A model generated the notes under the pieces. It was not told the DNA's origin, did not search any database, and saw only the letters and a program-made list of their open reading frames with translations. From Xestospongia bergquistia (taxonomy: Eukaryota > Porifera > Demospongiae > Haplosclerida > Petrosiidae), in the NCBI GenBank assembly GCA_963965975.1, contig OZ014412.1:14274849-14338848 (forward strand): 64,000 nucleotides of DNA, written 5' to 3'. The translations under genes were made by a program, and so were the position numbers. Within the stretch, counting starts at the first letter, position 1, and each line of letters starts with the position of its first letter. This document shows, piece by piece, positions 1 to 12,931 of the stretch.

Positions 1-15
1 TAACAATGAAGTACA

Positions 16-222
16 TTACAATAGAATTATAGACTGACCATATAGTGACTTGTCAATTAACTGTAGTATTTTGTCTTTATTGACATCATTAGATTTTACC
101 ATGTCAGCAGGTGTTTGGCCCTCATTATTCTTTATGTTGGCATCTGCACCATATAACAATAATACTTCAACACATTCTACTTTCCCTTCACGACAGGCAT
201 CATGTAAGGGGCTAAGTCCATA
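16..222 (-). CDS. ankyrin gene, exon 5 (terminal)
   Basis: The acceptor CACATAG precedes base 222. The frame reads YGLSPLHDACREGKVECVEV, then LLLYGADANIKNNEGQTPAD, and reaches TAA at 18-16. It holds one full ankyrin repeat and the C-terminal cap. If the GTCAGT at 38-33 is used as a donor, the exon would be 222-39 and the gene would continue off the left edge. Confidence 0.85.
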   Translation of the reverse strand, partial: YGLSPLHDACREGKVECVEVLLLYGADANIKNNEGQTPADMVKSNDVNKDKILQLIDKSLYGQSIILL

Positions 223-3200
223 CTATGTGATAAAAGAAATTATAGTAAGAGGAACATGATAGAAAAATTGCATTATATAGCTATAAGATAATCATTATTA
301 TAATAATGTAATAAAGATAATGTGGGGAATATACTAAATTGATATAATGATAATATTTATGTTCTTCCAGTCATATTATTACAATTATCCAACATATGAT
401 CATCTATACCATGTGTTATGATTGTAATAACTACTGTATATGAATTCAATATTGATGATATCTGTTATATTTGTTATTAAAATTATCTATAATAAACATA
501 TCTTATGATAGTGATTGATTAGTGGGAAGGTTATTCAAAAATATATTGACAACAAGTAATACATACTACTATTACAATGTTACAAGGAGTATGACATAAA
601 ATAAATTAAAATATCATACTAAATATCTGGTTGTAATAATATTGAGTTAACTAATTTGTAATTGATATTTACACTGACTATACCAGCAGGAGAAATTAGT
701 TATCATCACAACAGATGTCAGTATAGTTATATAAAATGTTAGGATTAATACAAGAAGTAGTTTGTAAAGATTCACTTATGCGTCACGAATAATCAGTAAG
801 AATCTAATATACAAGTCTAATTATTCTCTCAATATAAATACTACAGCATATTTCTACAAGTAATTAACAGTATCCTGGTATATTCACTATGTTAATACTT
901 AGAATGTCAAACCATTTAACTTATATTATGGAATAAACATAGTGATGACAGTGACTATAATTACACTTAGTACTAGGATTATAGTAAATACAGACATGTT
1001 GTTTATATTGTGTGATATGTTAGCTTTGGAAAGGTGAAGATAATTTCATTCTAGCTTATATCAGGTATTACTAGCACCTCATATATTGTAGTAGTAGGTA
1101 GTAGTTGTATGTACATAAACAAATAGATAGAGCTCAAGTGATATGCTGTCATTGTTCTTCTTTTTACTTAATTTTCCATATCTGTTTCTTAATGATTGCT
1201 CTTACATCTTTTAGAACACAAAGCCATTTACTGTCTTTGGAATCATAAGAAATTTAAGTCAAAAACTACAAAATTCATAATGCTATCATGTAAACTTATT
1301 CAAGTCACTAACAATAAGAAATTCTAGTATACAAATCTTTCAAAATAAAATAACAGAGCATAATTAGTATTCCAAGTAAACAATATCCTGGTATATTAGC
1401 TTTGTTGCCACTGAGAGTGTAAAACAATTTATCTTATATAATAGACTAAAAGTAATTAAAACACTCTCTAGTTAGTGTTAGGACTATAGTAAATGTAGGC
1501 ATGTTGTATATATTGTGACGATATGTAGGCTTTTCAAACTTAGAGACAATTTCAATCTAACTTATTGTAGTCACTAGGTCAGTGGAGTTAACCCTCACAT
1601 ACACAATTATAAGCATATTAGCACTTTACTACACACTACAACAATGTTTTCTTTATGATCTCTTACATCAACCAACAATTTAAATATATATATCAGCACT
1701 GTATATTACAGACACTATGTTATTATAATATAACAACATAGTGTCTGTAATATACAGTGCTAATATAGGTGACCTAATTTGGGAAAAGGAACCACTTCTG
1801 TCAAATAAAAAAAATCTCAGTATGGACAGAAAAGTGATGATTTCAATATTTTGGAGAATTTGAGTCAAACCAAAAAACAAAGAGAATAGTACCTGACAGT
1901 CATTTTAAGCGTCTATAAAGACAAAAGTTCTCTCTAGATTAGTGCGTAGAAGTATTCGCGTTCTCATATATTATACGGTATGCGGGGGTGGAAAATTAAA
2001 TTCCACTTTCTCAAAATTAATTTTTGGTAGTATCCACTGTATTTCCGTTTATATCTTGTTTCTTTAGCAACGCATGCATTTATCCAAGGTATCAAACAAT
2101 TCAGCATTATCTATACCTTAAATGGTATGAAAATGTGAAAATGACAGAAATGACTTTTTGCATATCCAGTCACATATATTAAATAAAATATTATCTTAAT
2201 TATAGCTACTACAATAACAAGTTTTGTCTTTGAAATTACTTTAGGAATGCATATACATATAAAGTTATATGAGACACAATTATATGCACACAATTATAAA
2301 GACATTACTACTATACTACATACTGAAGGAATGACTTCTTTATATTATCTGACACTAGCAAACACATTTTAATTATATCTCATAGTGGCCAGATGTGATG
2401 AATACACGACAACAATAATCATTTGGAAAACCTAATGTTACAAATATACAACACAGTCGATAATGTAAACTTCTCTATCTGTAACTATTAAAGAGTACAT
2501 GTGTTAAGCTTCAATTATTTATAATAAATTAAGGTACTACTTGTCTATTTAGAGCAACCAAATTAATTTGTTCTATGAATAGCAAATCTGTTAAAGTCCT
2601 CCCAATATTGAGCTGACTCGATGATCATCACTAAATTTGAGACATAGAGATGCACTGTGATGTTTCTTGGAGATAAATCTCACCTATAATAACTACAGCT
2701 ACATGAGAAGTTTTAAGCTTGTAACATTAAGATTTCTGTCAAAACAAAGGTTTTCTGTCATCTGAGGTTTCTTAGCCATGCTGAATTTCTGAAGTCACAT
2801 TGAGCTTTTGTCACACAATATTTTAACCTATGCTATTTTTTGTCCAAGGCCAAACAACTGCTAGAAACGTTTTCATCCCACCATTCAATTTTGTTTTTGT
2901 CAAGATTGAGCTGAAAAGAAAGTGTGGATGAGAGAGATGATGTAATTAATGAAGCATTTCTTTATGTGTATGAGAAGAAATATCCAGATGGAGCCAGAAT
3001 AACTAGTAAAAAGTAGTTATCATATTATCTCAGCCCTCAATTAATATAATTATCATTATTACAGGATGTTGTATTGATATTCTAACTACTCAAAGAAAAG
3101 CCTTGTTTAAGAATGCAAAAATAATAATAGAATTATTATGGCATGAACAATAAGATTCAATTCTTCAAAATATTTGAAGTTGGAGTCGAAGTTATGAAAA

Positions 3201-6200
3201 AGTATTTTTGACAATTTTTATCTTAGGATGACATATTGCAATCAGATTTTTATCCTAACATAAAATATTGCAAAGCATTTTGAATTCTAGGACAAAATAT
3301 GGCACCATAAATATTTTGTCCTAGGATAAATTTTGTGCTGTTATTTTGTTATTTTGTGCTTTTATGTTACTTTGTTCAGTTGTTTGTTTTATAGTCTTTG
3401 AAAAGAAAGAAAAAGTTTGTACAAGGGTTAGAGCCTCTGTGATCACTAAATTAGGTTGTGAACTAAAGGCAGAGTTAATCAAATGCGACTTTGTTGTTTG
3501 TTAATTGTAAATTTACTAACAGACCAATTGAAACAATCAACAGTCAATTGTCAGTAATTTTACAATATTTCCGATAATTGTCATTGACACAGTTATAACT
3601 AAGGAAGTTACAAAAGACACACAAAGATCTGTTACTTGAATTTTGAATTTATTATAAACATCATTTATGGTTTGTGACTTCATGTGTTCCTACATGTGTT
3701 AATTCATCATATAATATAATGTTCTTAACATAAAGTATGTACTTAATATCAAATATGTTCATAATATATAAAATTAATATGTTGTAATGTATCTTTAATA
3801 ATAATCATACTGTAAACAAATAATGATGCCAATGACAACAGGAATGCCAGTATAAAGTTATATAAAATGTTAGGATTAATAAAAGTATTTTGTAAAAATT
3901 GACATTTATGTCATGTTGTAAGAAGTTACTAACTATCAGAAAAATCTATTATAGAAGTCTAATTGTGCTCTTAATGTAAATATCAAAGCATATTTCTACA
4001 AATAATAACAGTATCCTGGTATATTATTATGTTAATACTTCAAGTGTCAAACCATTTATATTATATCAGGGAATAAACATAGTGGTGACATTGACTATAA
4101 TTATAGCTAGTATTATATAGGATTATAGTAGTACAAACAATATTATGTAATAAAAACATAATTACAGTCATTGTTAACTGATAAATTTCTCATCAAAAAT
4201 GTTAAGTCATCACTTAACGTATGCTTTTATTTTAACTACTTTTATTTTAAGAATTACACTGATATAATATGTTCAAATAAAAACAGGACATGATAATAAC
4301 TGAGAACATGTGCACAAAAGTCATAGTATCTATGACTAGATACTACATATAATAAAAATCTATTTTACTTTTACACTAAATCCTCAGTTATATATACATA
4401 TTTCAACTATTGGAAAGTGACTTTGCAAACCACACATATAATAATGAACTGTATATACTAATTGCTTCTGATCTGCTGTCCATGTTGACTATAACTGTGT
4501 GTGAAAATGACATTGCTTGAACCACAATAAAAATAGTTGTTTTAATGATTCATTTCACTTATCTGAAAAAAATCCACTATCTTTACACTTATAAAGAATA
4601 TCATAAACAATTTTGGATAACTCAAGATGTACTGTACAAAAATGGAGTGTCTAAAGTAATAACACTGACAAATAATAAGATCATATGTGATCAAAATACA
4701 AAGATGGTATGTAACACAAATAAACTTCATATGAGTGCTTGCACATAAATGGTTGCATTGTGGCCCCCTTGAATACAAATCACTAAATTTAATATATGAG
4801 ATGTTTAATATTTGGTCTTATGGTTACCAAATTCCATGACATCTTGTTCAAGATGAACATGTAGCAGTTGTTTTAATGCAAGCTTGTTTGAAATTAGTTT
4901 GCACATTAGGTACCATTTTCCTATTTTTAGTCACAAGTCTCAGTTGTATGTTTAATAATAATTTATGAAATATTCATTCATTTTATACATGAAGTTTGGC
5001 ATATGTAATGATAGTACGATACAATATATCTGGTTGTGCAATGCTGTGTTAATGATTTTGCAAATGATATATTCTATAACTTATTGTAGTTAATTGCTAT
5101 TAATACATTACCATAATGAATGATATGAACTGGAGTTTGAAGAAAACTTCTTACGTAAACTTATTCAAGTCACTAACAATAAAAATTCTATTACAAAAAT
5201 TTTTCAAAGTAAAATAACAGCATAATTAGTATTCCAAGTAATAAATCATATCCTAGTATATTAACTTTGTTTAGTGCACCCACGAATGTACTTCCAAAAT
5301 TGTCATGGTGACGTAACTTTCGATTCTACAGCATATCCTTAAGATTTTTGCACTAAATGATAGCACGTGATGAGCTCTGTAAATATAATATTTAAGTATT
5401 GCCTGATGATGTTTTGTATTTGCCAACCTAATTTTGTGCATATTGTAAAATTTTACACGATTATGACGTCATAAATTAATTTCCTTCACCTCTTCCTGGA
5501 GTTCACATGATCAACTTCTTTGTGATTTAAGTCTATTATTCTATTTCTTTATCGATGTCATCAAAGTCGAAGACACAAAGGCAACGCGAGGAATCATTAG
5601 TACTAGCAAGAGAAAGTGAAATGATTGTAAAATGATTGATCTAGTCAGGAGGAGTCAATAATGGAGGGTCAGTTTAGTGGAACGACCGACGAGGTTAGAA
5701 CTGAACCTGAAGGACTTGCTGAATTGTTGGTGCTGTCTGGTGATGCCTTAGACATGGAGGATGAAGACGTCGACCCATCATTTGATTTAGGCTCAAGCTA
5801 GAAGTCTGATAAGAGATCATATGATCGACAAACTTTTGTGACAAATGGGTCACTCATCTTAACCATGAAGATAGAGTTTCTCTTGGCCTCCTTCTCTGCT
5901 TTCAACTTAGACCTGTACTTAGAAAGGGTGTAACAGAATCAGCAGAGTTTTCTTCATAAAAACCAGCATTAGATTCAATATCCCTCCAAAGAATCCAGAA
6001 ATATTTTGAAAGGTATACCATTACATGCTTACTTATCTTGAAGATATACCAAAAGGCTGAGACTTAGAGATGTTAGGAAGAAAGTTCAAAATATATTCAG
6101 ACCACCAACCACTCAAATATTTATTCACTGAAACCCGTCCGATACCGGTGATGGCTGTATCGAGGATTCAACGTTGGTCACTACTCCTCAGTTCTTATGA

Positions 6201-9200
6201 ATATGAGATTGAATATTGACCAGGATCCAAAGTAGCAAATGCTGATGCTCTCAGTAGACTCCCTTTACCAGAAACCACACCCAGGTCAAGTAGAGATGGA
6301 TCGGTAGAACTACTCATTCATCAAGTCTTAGAAGTAATTGTCACTGCTAATCAAATAAAGAATTGGACAGAAAAGGATCCAATCTTATCTCGAGTTCATC
6401 ATTTTGTATTACACAGATGGCCAAACATTGTTGACAATGAAGATCTCAAGCCATACTTTAACCGTGGAGATGAACTCAGCATTGTCAAAGGGTGTGTCTT
6501 GTGGGGATCACGAGTAATCATACCTACACCTGCTCAGTCACTAGTGTTGAATCAACTACATGACACTCATCCTGGAGTCAGTCAAATGAAGAGTCTTAGT
6601 CGTTCATATGTCTGGTGACCAGATATAGACAGTGATATTGTGAAGAGAGTGAGAGGATGTAATATGTGTCAAATGAATAGACCTTCTCCTAGTAAAGCTC
6701 ATCTCCACCCATGGGAGTATCCCTCTAGACCTTGGGCACGGATACACATTGACCATGCTGGTCCCTTCATGGGAAAAATGTTTTTAGTGGTCATAGACGC
6801 TCATTCCAAATGGATTGATGTTGAAATACTGAACTCTACTTCTGCCTTGAGCACCATTATTAAACTTCGTTCATTATTTGCTACACACAGCATACCAGAA
6901 CAGTTGGTGTCAGATAACGGATCAGATTTTCAAAGCGAGGAATTCAAGCAATTCACAACTCAGAATGGTATTAAACACATATTCACATCACCTTACCATC
7001 CCTCCTCCAATGGATTTGCTGAAAGGGCAGTTCAAAGTTTCAAGAGTACAGTTGTTAAAATGGCTGGTCCAATTGATGTACGTTTATCTAGATTTTTACT
7101 TCAGTATAGGGTAACACCCCAGACTACTACTGGACTTTCCCCGTCTCAACTTCTAATGGGAAGGAAGATAAGAACATGTTTAGATGCACTACATCCTGAT
7201 ATGTCAGAAGATGTCGAGAAAAAACAGGAGAAACTCATCTCTGGCAAGGAACCTCGAAAGTTTAAACTGGATGATCTATTATTTGCGAAAAATTTTCATG
7301 AATCTATGTGGATACCGGTGAAGGTAACTAAAATAACTGGACCTTTATCATATGAAGTTACAACTGAAAGTGGCATGACTTTACGACGTCATGTTGACCA
7401 CCTTCGAAGATTTTCAGAAGTGTCACAAACTACATTATCAACTCAAGAGGATTGGTCAATAATAGATACCACACCTCAAGGAAGACCTCAACCTAATCAG
7501 GTAGAAGTTTCAGAAGCTGAAGAAGATCATGTGGAACCAACAGAGCCTACTCAATCAACACCTGACAATCCAACACCAGTAGTGCATTCACCAGTTAGAA
7601 GATCAAGTCTAAAACGAAAACCGCTTGAAACATTTGCTCCACTCATTCGAACTTAAAAAACTTAAAAAGGGGGAAAATGTGGTAACTTAAATAAACCTAT
7701 GATGTAATGTTTATACAAATGTTCTGGAACTGCACTATATATTGTCATGTAAATTCAGTTTTGTTCAGTCTACAGTTGTTGAGTTACTATTGTTTTAAAT
7801 ATATATGTTGTATTGGTAAGCTCGGTCACTAGTAGAATTACAACATAGTTACCTTGTATGATTGGTATTATAATGTCAAAAAAGGCTCTATTTTGCATTT
7901 TCCTTTTGAAATTATTTCCAAAAATGTAACATCCCAAAAATCTGGAAGGAACGATTTCAAGAAAACACTTTTCAGAAAAATGGAATGTTACAAACATTAT
8001 GCTGACCACTAACATGTGGAATAGTTATTATCACAACAGAGATGCCAGTATAGTTATATAAAAATGTTAGGATTAATACAACCAATAGTTTGTAAAGATT
8101 TACTCATATATCATGTTGTAAGAAGTGACTAACAATCAGAAGAATCTAATATACAAGTCTAATTATTCTCTCAATGTAAATGTCAGAGCATATTTCTACA
8201 AGTAATTAACAGTATCCTGGTATATTCACTATGTTAATACTTAGAATGTCAAACCATTTAACTTATATAATGGAATAAACATAGTGATGACATTGACTAT
8301 AATTATAGTTAGTGTTACTGTTATAGTAAATACAGACATGTTGTTTATATTGTGTGATATGTTAGCTTTTGAAAGGTGGAAATAATTTCACATTATATAT
8401 GTTATTAGCAAATATAAAATACAATTCATATGTTGTAGTAGTAGGTAGTAGTTGTATTTACATAAACAATCACATTTTTTCTGCTTATTTAATTTTGTAT
8501 TTTGTTTGTGTATTTATTTTAGGAGTGTCTATGTAACAACTTATAGATAATTTAATCACAAATAACTACATAATTACATGTATTAATAACAGCATTATAA
8601 TACAAAATACAGTCATGTATAGTAATGACAACTTGTTCAATTAATGGAGATACTTACTGTGTCAATGGCACCCAGTGATGCACCAGCTTTAATTAGTGTA
8701 TGAGCTGTCTCAGAATAGCCCCAGTAAGCAGCCCTGTGAAGAGGTGTACGATTGTACTACATAAAGGAGATGTCAGTATTTATGATCAATTCACTTTATA
8801 ATATACAGCTACATCTAATGATACATTATAAAGGATAGGTAAAATAATTCAATATCTTTTCAGTAATGTGTATAGAGAGGTTAATACTTTATGTGATGTC
8901 AGCAGTAGTATTCATAATAACTAGATAGGTTTACAATATAGTCTTATAATATAATACATGACAATAATTAAGTCATTTGTTAAATACATGCTCTATAGAA
9001 CTTATATTATTAATTAACAAGTTATAACTAGTATATATCATTATTATACAACAGTTGTAAAATAGCTAAACATGATATTAACATAATAACATTAAGTGTA
9101 CACAATATCAGATATGAAATGGAAACAAAATATTAAAATTATCAACATCCCTTAGAGGACGATGCCATTTTAAAATATTTCACTTAAAAACATTAAGATT

Positions 9201-12200
9201 AAGGTGAAACAGAGAATAGGAATTTGCTGATGAAACAACCAGTGTATTATGCTTCAATTTCTGTTCTCTTAATGGCAAATTGATTAGACTATCAACCACT
9301 ATGGTATGTTTGTTCTAGAAACCATTACCATTGGAGACTTGAACACACATGATGTCCTTAACAAATTAACAAATTAACAACAAAACTTATAAGAACAGGT
9401 AAATAAGAAACATTTTTAATTAGCATTCCACGTGTCACAAAATTAGTTTTAATGAAGGTGGGCGTATCACGAATTTGTGATAGTGGTCCTCTAAGGGATA
9501 TATATTAGGTAACCTATACTATCTAATAATGAGAGCGTTGACATCATTCTATTGTATTGATTGTATTGCTAAATGAGTTTACTGCACATATTAACATATT
9601 AACATTACGTAATAAATAACTTGTAATGTTTTAATTTTATGTAACAAAGACTAGAAACTAAATATCAAAGCTAGGACACTTCCAACATACTACTAAGCTA
9701 TAGGATGAGTAATCTGTACTGGAAGCTTATAAGGATAATACACAAATAAACCACAATTTATAGTCTTTGACAAAAAAGAAACACAGTGTCTATAGATCTA
9801 TCAGCCGGATGCAATAACTATAGTTATTAATCCGGAAATTATTAAGTAAGTAACTAACGATTATTAAATATTAATAAAAATGGCGACGAAGCAGGTGCTG
9901 TCACGTTTGAGAGTTCCACAGACCTTCCTTTGAACGACACTTCGATAGATCTTGTGTGCTTTACCGTTGGAGAAAGGCTCTCCTCGTATCACCATTTGAA
10001 AGAGAAAGTTACAGCATACGAGAAGGCGAAATCAATTCAATTGAGTCACAGTGACTGAAAGACACTTCAGGCTGCTAGTAAAAGAATTCCACTTAAGGCT
10101 ACAATAGCTAATCAAGACTTAGTTTACTACTACATCAATCTTTCCTGTGTGTTTGGTGGTAAAACTATCAGGATAAAGGAAAAGAGACCTAATCAGAGGT
10201 CAGTACTGATATGTTTGTGTAGTTTGTATAGTTAGGTCTAAACTTCGCAATGTTTTTATAGTACTATTAAGCAAGAATGTAAGGTGATGATCAAACTATC
10301 TCTAAGTGATGACGGGCAGCATTTGGTTGTCACTGATGTTAATGAAAACCACACCCATGATGTTAGCAAAGTAAGAAGCAGTCATTACCTGATTATTACT
10401 ATGATAACTTGATTAAATAGGAAATATATGATGACCTTCCTCATCATTGGATGCTTGACTGTGAAACCAGGAAGGAAGCAGAAGGGTTTTTAACCCTTTA
10501 CGCGCGTGCGCAAAATGATGTCATTAATTGCCAAAGCCACACGTTTTTGAAGTATTAAACGGTTTGGGAAGAAGACACTTATATCAATGTAAATCTCTAT
10601 TTCCAAGTATTTACTGATTGTCTTTTATCTGTAGAAGTGTTCACTAGACCTCTTATTGTGTTTTAGATGTCTTACTAGTTGTTTACAAAGGTTAGTTACG
10701 TATACACTCATCACATCAATCTGTCTATATTACAAGTGACTTTTTTTCCTTTTTTTCATGAGATTCAATGACTGTAAAACTTTTGTGAGCATTTTAATAT
10801 ACTTTTACAAATACCTAATACTTATAGAGCAATATCATATATACATATTTATAGATTATTATAATTTATAATTAATTATTTCATGGTATTGTTCGAAACA
10901 AGTATCTACATGTAATGGTGGGTTATTTGTGCATGTCCTACTGTAATATATTGTGTCATGTCTTTGTCCTTTTTTATGGTCATTACATACAAGACATCAT
11001 CTTCATTTTGTCCCATGTTCAACATAGTGTCGTCCTTGAAAACATTCGTCTGGTCTTGTGGGGTGCATCAGCTGTCTTCTGACATCTCCTACAACTAACC
11101 CATCATAAAGACTTACTACTGTCTGTCGTCTGTAGTCAATGTGTGTGAGAGGTTTGTTAACTGACATTTTGCACATGATGTATGAGTTTACAATGGCAAC
11201 TTCAAACAACCAGAACATGAGCTTCCTCCACCACTTGACACTACATCTTCCAAAGGAATAGTAGACAGCATCTGCTTTGTCCACTCCACCCATGCTCTGA
11301 TTATACTTGTGGATAACAAGTGGTTTTGTTTTCATTTCTCCACGTCTTCCAGTTACAGTTGTCAAAGTCGCTGTATGTACAAATGATAGTATTAGGACTG
11401 TTTTACCTTTGTCTCTCCAAACTAAGACCAACTTCTTTCCGTTCCTGCAAGCTCTAGTTTCCCCTCTTCTTAGTTTCACCGTGTTCTTTCTGACTGCTTT
11501 AGGGAGTTGCTTTCTGTTGCTAATGATGGTACCAGTGTATCCTGTATCTTTCTTTTCCAACTCATCTGCCAAAGGAACATTAGAATAGAACCTATCAGCA
11601 AAAATGTGGTGACCTTTGCCAGGGTATTTTCCAGCAACAGTAACAACAACCTTGGCTAACAGAAGGAGATCGTCATTACAGCTGGAGAGATGGGCTGTCA
11701 TCTCCTGCCCAGTATAAGGAAGGATGTTACAAATATAACCAGTCTCACTATCAGCAAATACAAATGCTTTTAATCCCAATTTTGTGCGTTTTAGAGGACA
11801 GTATTGTATGAAACTAACTCTGCCCTTGAAGCCTATCATACTTTCATCAATTGAGACCTCACGGTGTGGATAGTATATGTTTTGAAATCTAGCAAGAAGG
11901 TGATCTAAGAGAGAACTAACTTTATCTATTCAGTTTGTAAGTGGTGCTGTCTCAGGTATATGAAGCATCCAGAATATTTCCTCAAATCTATTTTGAGAAA
12001 GTACATTGTGACAAAATGGTATGTAGCTTTTCCAAGATGTTTTCTAATACCCTTCTCTTTCTGGGCAATGCAATATTCCCATGTTAATTATTATTGCCGA
12101 GACTACTCTCATTTCATTGATGGTAACATGACTCAATTTCCTCCAACTTGAGTTCGGTTTAAGTGTTCCAGTCCATTCCTTTTCATCAATAACCATCCTG

Positions 12201-12875
12201 GCATACTCATTTGTTCCATCCACAAGCATCTTCAACACTACGTCATCCATGAACAAACTGAAAAACTCAAGTGGGTGACGTCTTCCAAAGGAATAGTAGA
12301 CAGCATCTGCTTTGTCCACTCCACCCATGCTCTGATTATACGATATATGTGATGAGTTGGCTGACAAAGTCGTCTTTGGTCCTTGTTGCTCGCTGAAAGT
12401 ACAAATCGATGGTGGTAAATCAGTGTCCAAGTTCTATATTTCTGTCCATGGGTCAGTTTCATCATTGTCATTGTTATTACTATGTCGTTGCATACTTCCG
12501 CTTCCACATCCTCGTCCACCCTCTCACTTACCTTCCCTGTCATGCCCTCGTCCTGTTTAGAAGGTTAGTGAAAATAATTCATAATTCTTACAATCGATAT
12601 TTTATCAAGATATTTGTTTAATCAGAATTGAGTTTATTGTTTTATCGTTTTTTTGTTTGGTTTATTTTATTTTTGATTATATCACACAGACGTATATATA
12701 TTGTATTGTCTATATCCAAATGTGGTGACCGACTTCTATCATCATCACTTTCATTTGTCACCAATAATTCATCTTGTGAGGTATCTATCATGTGATTGAT
12801 ATCTTATCTTTATTATTTTACATTTGAATTGAACTTTTTTGTATTTTCTATAATATTATTTATTCATTATGTTTG

Positions 12876-12931
<56 letters not shown>

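Larger units (their letters stand above)
2175..5152. other. intron with little recognisable content
   Basis: AT-rich last intron of the ankyrin gene. Apart from the 2927-3016 fragment and the family A repeat at 3818-4120, the main structure I see is a foldback near 3285-3325, where CTAGGACAAAATAT is met by ATATTTTGTCCTAG. No exon with both coding frame and splice sites was found. Confidence 0.6.

Noticed and set aside
50..259. Plus-strand 69-codon ORF
   Set aside because: It is the complement of ankyrin exon 5, whose minus-strand frame and splice acceptor are clear.
11307..11588. Plus-strand 93-codon ORF
   Set aside because: Lies opposite the piggyBac catalytic domain; no family features of its own.
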